From NCBI RefSeq assembly GCF_029867415.1, contig NC_081184.1, forward strand, positions 107,865,692-107,929,691: 64,000 nt of DNA, in the 5' to 3' direction. This stretch comes from Vicia villosa (lineage: Eukaryota; Streptophyta; Magnoliopsida; Fabales; Fabaceae). The translations under genes were made by a program, and so were the position numbers. Shown here piece by piece: positions 22,966 to 33,111 of this stretch (position 1 is the first letter of the stretch; every line of letters starts with the position of its first letter). The notes under the pieces are model-generated. The model ran no database searches. It saw only the letters and a list, made by a program, of their open reading frames with translations, and was not told the DNA's origin.

Positions 22966-23473
22966 AATTCAACTAATTTTATCATCAATTAATCAAAATG
23001 TATAACTAATTAATGTCCTTAATTATTAACATCATAATGTTTATATTTGGAATGTTGATTGCATTGCCTATAACAATACTCTGCTATGTGATGCTTGGAG
23101 TTGGTTGTTGACTGTAGTCTACTGTTGAGATTTTCTGCATCACGAGCCATTTCAAATATATCAGAACTCGTCCCGGTAGAATTTACATGCATATTCGTCA
23201 AATCCACACCAAATATTTAGAAAAGCGAGAATTAATGTTGAGTGTGTGGATAAAAAAAAATAAAATTACATAGTCCATAATTAAATGGAGTATGAATATG
23301 AATATAATTACTACCTGAAACTATTTTTAATAGTTGTACTGTGGATCAACTTCACTATTCACTTGGAAGAGTATTTTCTTTGAAACAACATTGAAGTATT
23401 AATAGAGAGAAAGAAAGCACATTATAGAAGAAAGAAGTTAGAAAAAACTGCAAAGAATAAGTTTGATTTTGCA
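22966..23473. other. No gene seen
   Basis: AT-rich DNA with no supported feature. A 62-codon minus frame at 23019-23207 has no recognisable content. Confidence 0.5.
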
Positions 23474-23650
23474 CTTTAGATCCTCTCTTTCATTTTTCTC
23501 TCCTTCCATCTCCATCCTCTCTATCTCTCTCTTAATTTCATTTTCTCTCTTGATTATATTTTATTTTTAAATGATGAGTGAGATTGGGATTAAGAGAGAG
23601 ATAGAGAGGATGGAGAGCAAAGAAGAGGAAAATGAAGGAGAGGATCAAAG
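23474..23650. mobile_element. Small foldback element (MITE-like)
   Basis: GATCCTCTC...CATCCTCTCTATCTCTCTCTT on the left is mirrored by AAGAGAGAGATAGAGAGGATG...GAGAGGATC on the right, with an AT-rich centre. Arms are about 60 bp and pyrimidine/purine-rich. A clear target duplication was not found, so the ends may be off by a few bases. Confidence 0.7.
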
Positions 23651-25118
23651 TCTTTGATTTTGATATTGTGTGAAGAAAATGGCACACGACGTACAACATA
23701 ACACAAAGAAAATAGACATGATGGAGCAGTTTCTTATTACCACTGTCAAATTGTTTTAAAACTTTTCTTTAATTAATTTTAATAAAATTGTTTGAATAAA
23801 GTTGATTAGTTGACAATGTAATGATTGGTTTGACTCATGATTGAGTTACCTCCTTATCTTAAAGTTGAGTCAAACTTTTATTGAGATGATCTTGTTCACG
23901 TAGATATTGTCGCGAGATAATCTGACATGACTCGAGATTGAATCCACTTCAACTATATCCATTTAGGTACTCCCTATGAGAGTTCAACCTAATGGATTTG
24001 ATCCGATATTATAAACATGATATTATTCAATTTAGTTGCAAAAATATAAATAATAGATGGAGCTGTACATTACAAGACAATTGTATAACTTTTTACCATA
24101 TAAAGCATTTGTTAAATAAAAACAATATTAAATTATACTATGATATCTTTTATATTTATTGAAAGTGCTAGAAAGCGCTTTTGACTTCTAACTTAAATTG
24201 TTGAACATGAATAATATTAATATACCTACATAATTTGCGCACCGCTAGTACTATTTTACAACCATTTCAACATGTGAATTACTCCTATTTTACAGTAATT
24301 TATGACAACTACATGCATCAAAACTTGTGAATGCAAATATCAATGAATGAATAGTGCAGTATAAAATAAGCATAGTCCTTTAGTTTCAATAAAATAAAAT
24401 TAGCATAGTTATTGGTCTGGTGTCCTTGAGTCAACAGGTGGGAACATACAATGCAGTTGTGAAGAAGAATAGTTGTTGAGAGGTGAGAAGAATGTAAATT
24501 CTCATAAATAAGATTGGGCCATGCCATTGCCCTGTGGTTTTTGGTAGTATCTTCAGCAAATGCATGTGTCGTTCTATGACTTTGTTCACACTGTATAGTA
24601 CCCGTTTAGATTCATCACTTGGACTATTGTGCAGATAAATTGGACTAACCGACCATTTTTTGTGTACACACATTCATATTCCTAAAAATTTATTATCATT
24701 ATTATAATAAGTGGATTTTTATCGGTATAAATCGGATATCATCTGCACGTAACTGCGGAGACTAATCCATCGAGCCGTGTATGATCACAATAGACGACAA
24801 ATTATTTCTAAGAGATTTAACATTGATGTATGTCCAGAGCCGAATTCGATAATAGGATTGAATTTGAGTCATACTATCATAATTTTGATAAATGTTATGG
24901 TTATGGTCTTGCACAATTTGTCGCAAAGAGACATAACGAATCTCCATCAATGCTTTGGTCACAAACAAATGAACTTGCCAATGCCATGCCCCATTCACGT
25001 TAGTTGTAATGAGTCAATTATCTACTGCTAGAAATTCCATTTACAAAACTACCACAGACCATTATTCAGATTAGTATAACAACAAATTCATAGAAAATTC
25101 CAAGTAGTTGAGAACATG
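23651..25118. other. No gene seen
   Basis: AT-rich sequence. The short overlapping minus-strand frames (24318-24673, 24762-24998) show no domains and no splice context. Confidence 0.5.
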
Positions 25119-25245
25119 TTCTTTTTAAGAGGCATTAGTGAAGGAATGGTCAACGTTCACATCCCACAAATAAAATCCATCCATGTGGATAGAAAATGGG
25201 ACCTACAAAAATTGAAGAGCTGATTTTTAGGCCTCTTAAAAAGAA
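25119..25245. mobile_element. Short MITE-like element with 15 bp terminal repeats
   Basis: TTCTTTTTAAGAGGC at 25119-25133 is repeated inverted as GCCTCTTAAAAAGAA at 25231-25245. The 127 bp interval has no coding capacity. No target duplication could be established. Confidence 0.5.
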
Positions 25246-27880
25246 GGGTTATAAAGTTCAAAATAGACATTAAATGCATTAGAGTCAAAGTTAGGTGTAA
25301 AGACTAAAGCGTATTTAAGTCTGAACAGCAGTCAACCCACTTCAACGTGTTCATAGAAAGAAGAAAAAGAAGGAAGCTAAATAAAGTTATAAACAGACCT
25401 TTTTCTCACCGTGCCCATGCAAATAAAGCGAGTAGAGCTTGAATTATGGGAGACAAACTTTCTTTAAAAAGTTCAAAATTAACTTTTACATTCTAAAATA
25501 AATTAATGATTCATAAAAGAAATTATCTTATAATAAATGATTTGCTTCAGTTTTAAATTAAAATTTTAATTAATTTATATATTACTTTTAATTTATATTT
25601 TGTATTTATGATAAAATATGAATATCGCAATATAAATCTAGTATTTATCTAATGTTGTTTATGATGATGAAATTGTTAAGGAAGTCTTTTACATGCAAAC
25701 ATTTTAACAAACATGTTACTAAGAGTTTTAAGATTGAGATTTAGGGATTTATAATAATATATGCCAGTATGATTTGTATTCTCGATCTTAAAAGAATTTT
25801 AGGGTTTAAAGATCATAGAATATTCTTTTAAAGACAATTACTTTAAGTGAAAAATGTTAAGAAATCTCACTGTTTATTATTTGTTGGTTTGAAGAGATCA
25901 GTTAGCCCTGGTCAAATGTATTAATAGGACGGAATGTCTCATAGTTCGGATGTCCTAAAACCTTCTTATAAGACAAAATTCTTATAAGGTAGATGCTAGT
26001 GAATCTAGTCGTCCATCTAATATGATTGTCACCGGATACTTGGTCGAGCTTAATTTGATATGATGTTATACTGTGACCATCTGATGATCTCAAGGTTCTA
26101 GATCGTTGTTTGAGTATAGATGCCCCCAACGTCCTCTGAGGACAACTTCCATAATCTAACTACCTTTATGATATGTCGGTCATGAGTAAGTGTGCAGATA
26201 ATAATGAGATACCTCAACCCTTCATACCTAGTGTTATGACATTGAAAGGATTGGACCTTAGCTTAGACCGGAGTGGTATCCTCTAAAGCCATAGTCGGTG
26301 GATTTAGTTTGTGGTTTTTTTAATGTTCTTCAAGTTGGTAGTCTTTCCATTAGAAATGGGTGCAACTATGGTCTTTTGCGAGGTCTAGTGATGTGACTTC
26401 AATAAAGGGTCTTTGACGTACACTCAGAGGCTAATTACTTTACATGAATCATTAACATAACAATGTTCTCAACAAGAAGTGACATCCTTCCAAACAGCGT
26501 GTCCTTCGTATGTTGGTGCTTTCGTGACCTTCTCGGATTCTAGTGGACGAATGTGGGATTGACAGGTGTATTAATTTCTTGAGCCGATTGAGGAGGCTTT
26601 CTTAGGGACAAAATAATTGTCATTACCTAACTTGGTGATTTATGTGTTATTAGCTCAAAGATCTCTTGTATCTCCCTACACATATGTGTGATGACGTCTA
26701 TGACCATTCAAAACGTGATTAGAGATAGAACATTTTTTATTCATGTTAGGCCACAAATTGAATTTGAATCTTACATGTGTCATTTATGGTGTTGTTGAAA
26801 AGTCTTTTCTCGAAAAAAAATCCTTCCAAAATGAGATTGATCTCCCATACTGAGGTTTTGACCTCATACTCTCTTTTAATCTTTGTTACACCTTATTTTA
26901 TGTTTTCTCTATTTTCTCTGAGATCCATGTAACCTGGAACTTTTCCTCCAAGGTTTAGACATGTCAAAATCTCTAAGTTAGTCTCTTTTTCGCACACATT
27001 TCACTTAACGCCCTTCTTGTATCAAATTTTTAAATGGTTTTTTAATCATTGACAATCATCATTGAAATGAACATGTGCTTATACGCAACATGTGCTCATT
27101 CTTGCCCTAGTTTAAGGATTCTCTTTATTGAGGTAAATTGAATAAGTTAGAGTCATATACATCTTAAAATATCTACATCAATCATAATGTTATTGTCTCC
27201 CTAATTACAGAAAGAGATCACCTGCTTCCCTTTCACTCCATCTTTCCCTCCCACCCTTTATCCAATGCTCATAATTAATTTTTAAAAAAAATGAAGTTAC
27301 TTTGAAAAGAAAAAAGTGTGCAGATCAATGGTTAAGATGGGAGCTGAATGGGTAGTACCAACTAATAAATTGGAGAGGATCCAGGTCTCTAATTACCGTT
27401 ATCATCCCTATTGTGTCAGTGTTGGTACGATAGGGGTGACATCGTTGGTTGACGGGACAATGTCATTGTAATTGGCAAAGATGATTGACGATGACATAGT
27501 CATTGTAATTGACGAAGAAGATCGACGTTGACAATTGAGAATGAGATGAAGAGAGAAAAGGAATGTGAGAGAAAGAGGACGAGTTTAAACGCATACTAGA
27601 AGAGAAAGAAAATAGACAATTTAATTTTTTTAGCCAAATAAATTTTTAATTTTAATTTTAATCTTTAAAAGTGATTAATTAAGATATTACAGATTTGAAT
27701 ATATGTGTTAAATTGAATGTTTTACATATGAATGGACCTAAATGGCCTAAAACAAATATAATAATAAATCATAAATAAGTTGGGTGTTTGTATATTATTT
27801 AGGATTAAAAAAATGAGAATATCTCATTACACCCCTTGATTCTCTTAGGCACTTGGCGAAATTTCAATTTTGCCCCCTAC
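25246..27880. other. Long gene-poor stretch, probably old repeat remains
   Basis: No ORF with recognisable content over 2.6 kb. Between about 25880 and 26900 the base composition is more balanced, and words such as GGATGTCCTAAAACC suggest a degenerate LTR, but I could not match an element. Around 27420-27600 there are short repeats of ATTGACGATGACATAG-like words. Confidence 0.45.
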
Positions 27881-28380
27881 TTCCGTAGATACACATCCGG
27901 AAGCACCTTTTTTTTGGGAAAAATTTGAATTTTTTCGGAGGTACATCTATAGAAGTATTTTAAACTAGGGTATTTTGGGAGAAATTGCAGATTATTTTAG
28001 TTCAGGGAATTTTCCGTAGGTACATCTACGGAATAATTTAGCGCCAAAATTTTCGGTTGATGTATCTATGGAAGTATCTGATATGTTTGAATCAGCATAA
28101 TCACTCCCCCATTGTTACCTTTCTTCTTCAACACTCACTCTCACCACTCTAAAAAATCCTACATCATCAATGTCATTTTTCACTCTAAAGCTTCAACTTT
28201 TTTGTGCAAGAAATCAAAGGGAGCAAAAGAAGACAGAATTTTAGGTAAACATTCATCTTTATCTGTTGCATTGCTCAAATTATCAATCAAATTTCTGCAC
28301 AAAAAAAATGTAACTTGCTTCCGTAGGTACATCTACGGAACGTGTTAAAATGAACACGTTTCGGAGGTGCATCTACGGAA
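27881..28380. repeat. Array of 22 bp palindromes, upstream flank
   Basis: Six copies of TTCCGTAGRTACA-like half-sites joined to TCTACGGAA occur at 27881-27902, about 27934-27954, 28012-28033 (perfect ends), 28052-28073, 28319-28340 and 28360-28380. The last two are linked by CGTGTT...AACACG, so together they form a larger inverted repeat. Some copies have substitutions in one arm only. Confidence 0.85.
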
Positions 28381-28470
28381 CGTGTCTATGCTGTTTTTCC
28401 CAGCATTGTTGTGATTTTGTGTTATTTATGCTATTGTTTATAAACAGGTATGGTGCACCCCGACAATATC

Positions 28471-30350
28471 TCAAGATAATCATTTCCTTCCGCAATTATT
28501 TCTCGGAATGTTGAAGGGGTAGTCGTAAAGGCGGTAGATATCGGCGGTGACTTTAATAACAAGCAAGAGTTTGATGATCGTGAAAGCATGCTCTCATGGA
28601 TTTTTAGGAATGCAACTAACATTGGTTTTGATGCGGTAATAGGAAGATCGGATAATGGTACGTCAAGAAGAAACATTTTCGTAACAATGTTGTGCGAAAG
28701 AAGCGGGAAATACTATCCTCCTCTAAGGAAGTTTAAAAGAGACGACACGGGTACTAGAAAATGCGAGTGTCCGTTTAAAACTCGTGGTTACATGGTGGCT
28801 AGCAAGAAGTGGAGATTTAGTGTTATTTGTGGTTTGCATAACCATGATATGTGCGGAAAATTATAAGGTCATCCTAGTGTATGTCGGCTCAATCCGGAAG
28901 AGAAGACATGTATTAATGACATGTCCTTGAATCTTGTCCAACCGAAAAATATACTTGTCACATTGAAACGGAAGGAATCTTATAGCGTATCAAATATAAG
29001 GCAAGTGTATAACATCTGGTACCGCAATAATAAGGCGATTATGGGAGATAGAAGTGAGATGCAACAACTTTTGAAGATGTTGGATGATAACAAATACGTG
29101 TCGCAGTACAGAACTTGCGACGATGGGGTTATGATCCGAGATATTTTTTGGAATCATCTGGATTATATAATGTTGTTCAACACTTTCCCGAAAGTGCTCC
29201 TTCTCGGATCTACCTACAAGACCAACAAGTATAGACTTCCATTATTTGAGATGGACGGTGTTACATCTTCCGAGAAGACATACGTCGTTGGTTTTTCTTT
29301 TTTGGAGTGTGAAAAAGAGGATAATTTTAGGTGGGCATTAGAGGTGTGTCGGTCACTTTTGAAGGAACAAGTTGAGATGCCCAATTCAATTGTTACGGAC
29401 CGCGATACCACTTTGATGAATGCGGTGGCAAAGGTATTTCCTACTTCTAATGCATTACTTTGTCGATATCACATAACATGTAATGTGAGAATTAAGGTTA
29501 AACCCGCAGTCAGGACGAAACACGTAAAGACCGGAGGTGGAGAATCGGTGAAGCCCGGTGTGATTGTTGAACAAATAATGGATGCACGGACTCGTATTGT
29601 AAATTCTTCGACAAAAGAAATATACGCCAATTCTGTCATTCAATTTCGGAAAATGTGTGAAAAGTATCCTGATTTATTGAAATATGTTGAAAGCATCATT
29701 CTTGATAAGGTGAAGGAGAAGTTTGTGGGTGTGTGGACTGATAATGTGCGACACCTTGGGAATACAATCACAAACAGAGTTAAGTCAGCACATGCTAGTT
29801 TGAAAAATTGTTTAGCTAATAGCAAGGGTGAGTTGTGTCGAGATTGGGACACCGTAAATTTGATGATTAAAAACCAACACAATGAGATACAAACCACATT
29901 TGGTCGGAGCATTACGGTGTTGGAACATCGATTTAGGGACAACATTCTTTATTGTCAATTGATCAGCAATATGTCTCGGGCTGGTTTGAATTGTATTTTT
30001 CCCGAGGCAAAACTATCGGTTCCGATAGTGTAGAGTGTAGTTGCACTATTACTAGAACGTATGGTCTCCCGTGTGCTTGTTTTATTTCTAAAAAAGGTGA
30101 GACTAGGTGAGGCAATAAGAATGTACGAAGTTATCCCTCATTGAAAAAGACTTAGTTTTGATGATGATGGTTGCATTGAAGGAGAAAAATCAAATATCTC
30201 TGTTACTTCCGAATTGGAAGCGATACAAGAGAGGTTTTCGAAGGCCGATGACAACATGAAACTTCACATTAAAGAACAATTGCGAAAGATTGGGTATTTC
30301 CGAAACAACCGACATGAAACTGCCTTCTCAAACGGTTAAGACAAATGGTG
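28471..30350 (+). pseudogene. MULE transposase with FAR1-type N-terminus, disrupted
   Basis: The first part (28471-28863) has the FAR1 DNA-binding pattern: MLCERSGKYYPP, CECPFKTRGYMV and SVICGLHNHDM. TAA at 28864 interrupts the frame, which continues without shift. At 28921-30033 comes the MULE core: LLLGSTYKTNKYRLPLFEM, then DRDTTLMNAVAKVFP with CRYHI, the acidic residues and CxxH of the DDE transposase fold. TAG at 30031 interrupts again just before CSCTITRTYGLPCACFI, a SWIM-type zinc motif. A frameshift follows at about 30100. The remaining C-terminal part (SFDDDGCIEGEKSNISV, about 30158-30350) resumes in another frame. The protein would bind element ends and cut DNA, and this copy cannot. 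Two frames on the opposite strand (29214-29945) are shadows. Confidence 0.8.
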
Positions 30351-30587
30351 CACCGAAGAAATTGAAGCCTACACCGAATGACAACTGACTACACGGGCTC
30401 CTTCATATTGTAAGCACGTCGATAAACTTTTTCCCGACTCACCGGCTCTAAAATCTCAAACAAGTTCAAACAAAGGAGCTCGCATAAGTAAACCGCCTCC
30501 GACACCTATTCCGCAGAAAATTCCAATCATCGAAGAGATGCCTATTACGCCGAAAATTCTATTCATCCACAAGATGTGAGTTTTTAT

Positions 30588-31230
30588 GCACCGTTACATT
30601 GAGCAGATCGTCAATTTTGTGGGGGACGGTAATTACGGTTTCCAGGCCGTCTCGGCGTTGCTTGGTAATGGAGAGGATAGCCATACGCTTGTCCGTCATC
30701 AACTTATCTAAGAGTTGAGGACGCATAAAGAATCGTGCACACGGTTATATGGAGAGGAAGTTAAATTTGAAGCGGTTAAAGAAGCTCTTGTTCCTTGGTT
30801 GGGCGCTTACGCGTCGGTGTCAAAATGGATGAGATTCTCAGAAATGGGACATCTTATTGCATGCAAGTATGATAGGGTGTGCATTGACTAGACGCGTTAT
30901 GGTTTTTCGGAAACCTTTTTCCCCTTCTGTACCACACCGCCTACAAATCTAAATGATCGCATCATGTGTATTAGATGGCTTTCAAAAGCGGGTCACTTTG
31001 TGCAAGTTTACTTGAAATTGGGGTGCCCCACACCATCTACATCACTGGAATGGGCGCTTCATATCGAAGATGTTGTTACGTGGCCGAATCTTTTTGTTGA
31101 TAGGATGCATGATTTCAAAAGATTGAACAACATCGAAAAGAAATCGAATAAGGAAAAGTCAAAATTGAAACCACTAATAGATTTAGTCGGCAACAGTTCT
31201 TTTGATGTATTTTCTAGTTTCAAAGTGTAA
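30588..31230 (+). pseudogene. OTU cysteine-protease domain with mutated catalytic Cys
   Basis: The frame shows GDGNYGFQAVSALLGNGED where OTU deubiquitinases have GDGNCGFRA: the nucleophile Cys is Tyr (TAC at 30634-30636, one transition from TGC). The catalytic His region is kept (HFVQVYLKLGCP, CAC at 30994-30996). TAA at 30709 and TAG at 30889 further break the frame, and the last open part is 30964-31230, ending SFDVFSSFKV. OTU domains remove ubiquitin from proteins. Fusion to MULE transposases is an odd capture with unknown benefit. In this copy the activity is lost twice over. Confidence 0.8.
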
Positions 31231-31366
31231 TATATGCACTCTTTAACATTGCAATATAATCAATTTTTGTCAACTATAACATTATACTCTTTATTTTGTA
31301 TTTTCTTTCTCTACTGCTACTGCTATTTAATTTAGTTTTGTTAAAAAAATTAACAAGGAAAATTTT

Positions 31367-32096
31367 GCAGATGTATCTACGGAAGACTTTTTTAATTGAA
31401 AATTTATAACTTTTTTTCATAGATACATCTACGGAAATAAGATATCTAACATTCTTCCGTGGATATATCTACGGAACATCTTGTGACAGAAAATGAGTGG
31501 TCCATATTCACCTAGTTCTTCTATAAAATTGGGGTTTCTAATGTTGTATTTCACACAAACACAAAAATGCCTCAATTTGAGTACAACGTTTGTTGGTATG
31601 TCGCAAGTGTCTCCTACTGCGACGGTAGAACACCCGGGAGGATGTTCAAACTCAACGAGTATACCTCGCTCGACGTTATTATTGACGAAATTCACTACCG
31701 CCTACCTTACAATGACAAACAAAATATTGTGAAGCTCGAGTATCGTTCACCTTCTTTTGACAACAAAGGGAACGTCGTTTACAACAACATTGAGCTCAAG
31801 AACCGAGAGGATGTTTTGGCGATGTGGCGAACGTATTTCGGTTTCGAAGAGAAAATACCGCTCGAGTTCGTAGCAATAGCGCAAAGAACGGTCGAGCAAA
31901 TCTTAGAGATGTGCAAGCGTCCATCGGGCTATTGAGATGTAATATTTAATTTGATGTTGAAATTATTGATGTAATGTCGATTTTAATCTATAAATGTTAT
32001 TTTTATCCCCCTTGCAATGTTGATTTCCTAGTTTTATGTGTTTGGATTATTCCGCATGTATGCATACAAAATTATTTCATATATACATTTACGGAA
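31367..32096. repeat. Array of 22 bp palindromes, downstream flank
   Basis: Copies at about 31367-31384 (half), 31416-31436, 31455-31476 (full) and 32076-32096 match the upstream array. A last very degenerate copy lies near 32128. They bracket the small ORF at 31567-31935. Confidence 0.75.
31567..31935 (+). CDS. Small intact ORF, PB1-like N-terminal region of Mutator transposases
   Basis: A complete 122-codon frame, starting MPQFEYNVCW and ending EMCKRPSGY, without stops although the neighbouring transposase and OTU frames are broken. The pattern SLDVIIDEIHYRLPY, then VKLEYRSPSFD, then ELKNREDVLAMWRTY resembles the PB1-like region found at the N-terminus of plant MuDR-type transposases, here as a separate protein on the same strand downstream. 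This is a family-level resemblance from memory. It could also be an element accessory protein of unknown role. A 79-codon and an antisense 88-codon frame overlap it and are shadows. Confidence 0.6.
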   Translation: MPQFEYNVCWYVASVSYCDGRTPGRMFKLNEYTSLDVIIDEIHYRLPYNDKQNIVKLEYRSPSFDNKGNVVYNNIELKNREDVLAMWRTYFGFEEKIPLEFVAIAQRTVEQILEMCKRPSGY

Positions 32097-32139
32097 GGTT
32101 TTCACACAAATATAAAAAAATGTGCTTTCAAAAATACAT

Positions 32140-33111
32140 TTATAAAAACAAAATGGCATTATTAGAAGCACACATGGTGCTTAAAAGAATAAAGGGTCTA
32201 GTAAGAGAAAAATATTGTTAAATGATGTTCATCTGAACTAATATCAAATTGAACTCGCATTAATACTCAAATTTGAGCTTATAAAAAAAAAATACTCAAA
32301 TTTGATAATTGTACTTACAACATGTCTATGGTTAGTGCATAGTAGTACAACCTATTATAAAGTGTCGATATTAAATAGAAATGTCCCTAGTCACAATTTT
32401 GAATATTGAGATAAAAATGGAATTACCAACCATACATCGTATCTTTTGGCTAGTAGAAGCATTTACTGTCCAATTAAATAGAATAGATATGGTAGTACGG
32501 TATAGTCAGAGTTTGGTAAGATGGCAAACAGCTTGGAAACAGTAGTCTTTAATGTAATTTTTGAACTTACCCTTTGGTACTTCTAGTGAGATGCATAGAA
32601 CAATGGTGCATACCCTATTTTTTACCACTATCATCACAATCAATTTGAGTTTGCTTGTGCTTACATAATTAAATCATGAGTAATGAGTAATAATAAGAAG
32701 TATAAAAGACAGCAGTATGGGTAAGGCAAGAAGAAAACAACTCCGTTACGACGACGTTCTACTTTTTCTGCTTCTCCTATCTCTAATATGTGTATAGTAA
32801 ATCTAGTAAATAATGTAGTAATACTAAAATAATCTCATAGTAGTCACAAGACTGCCAGTACTGAAACTCTTACTTGTTTTCTAGCTCTTGTCTTTCGCAT
32901 CCCCGTTTTGAATTCTCTCCCTCTTATAATACTAAAATAAAAATATCACATGATACTATTTTTTTTTCTTATAAAACCTCTTCAAAGTCCACTTCAATAT
33001 TTTCAACTACAACCAAGCCCTCATTTCTCTCTGCTACATCGCTTTCTACTTTTTCTCACATATCACTAACTCACTCTCTTCCTCACAATTCAGATTTTGA
33101 AAACAAGAAAA
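32140..33111. other. Upstream region of the SOSEKI gene
   Basis: No gene or repeat recognised. The last few hundred bases presumably hold the promoter and 5' untranslated leader: pyrimidine-rich stretches such as CTCTTCCTCAC occur at 33075-33090. I found no TATA box placed convincingly enough to report. Confidence 0.5.

Larger units (their letters stand above)
27881..32130 (+). mobile_element. Decayed Mutator-like element with FAR1/MULE transposase and OTU domain
   Basis: Coding remains in order: a FAR1-type DNA-binding region (from about 28471), a MULE transposase core, a SWIM-like zinc motif, an OTU cysteine-protease domain (30588-31230) and a separate small ORF (31567-31935). Copies of a 22 bp palindrome lie on both flanks, in 27881-28380 and 31367-32096. 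I recall related FAR1/MULE/OTU proteins in legume genomes. No terminal inverted repeats or 9 bp target duplication were identified, so the limits are taken from the outermost palindromes. Confidence 0.7.

Noticed and set aside
30964..31230. A separate small host gene
   Set aside because: It is the C-terminal part of the broken OTU domain and not independent.
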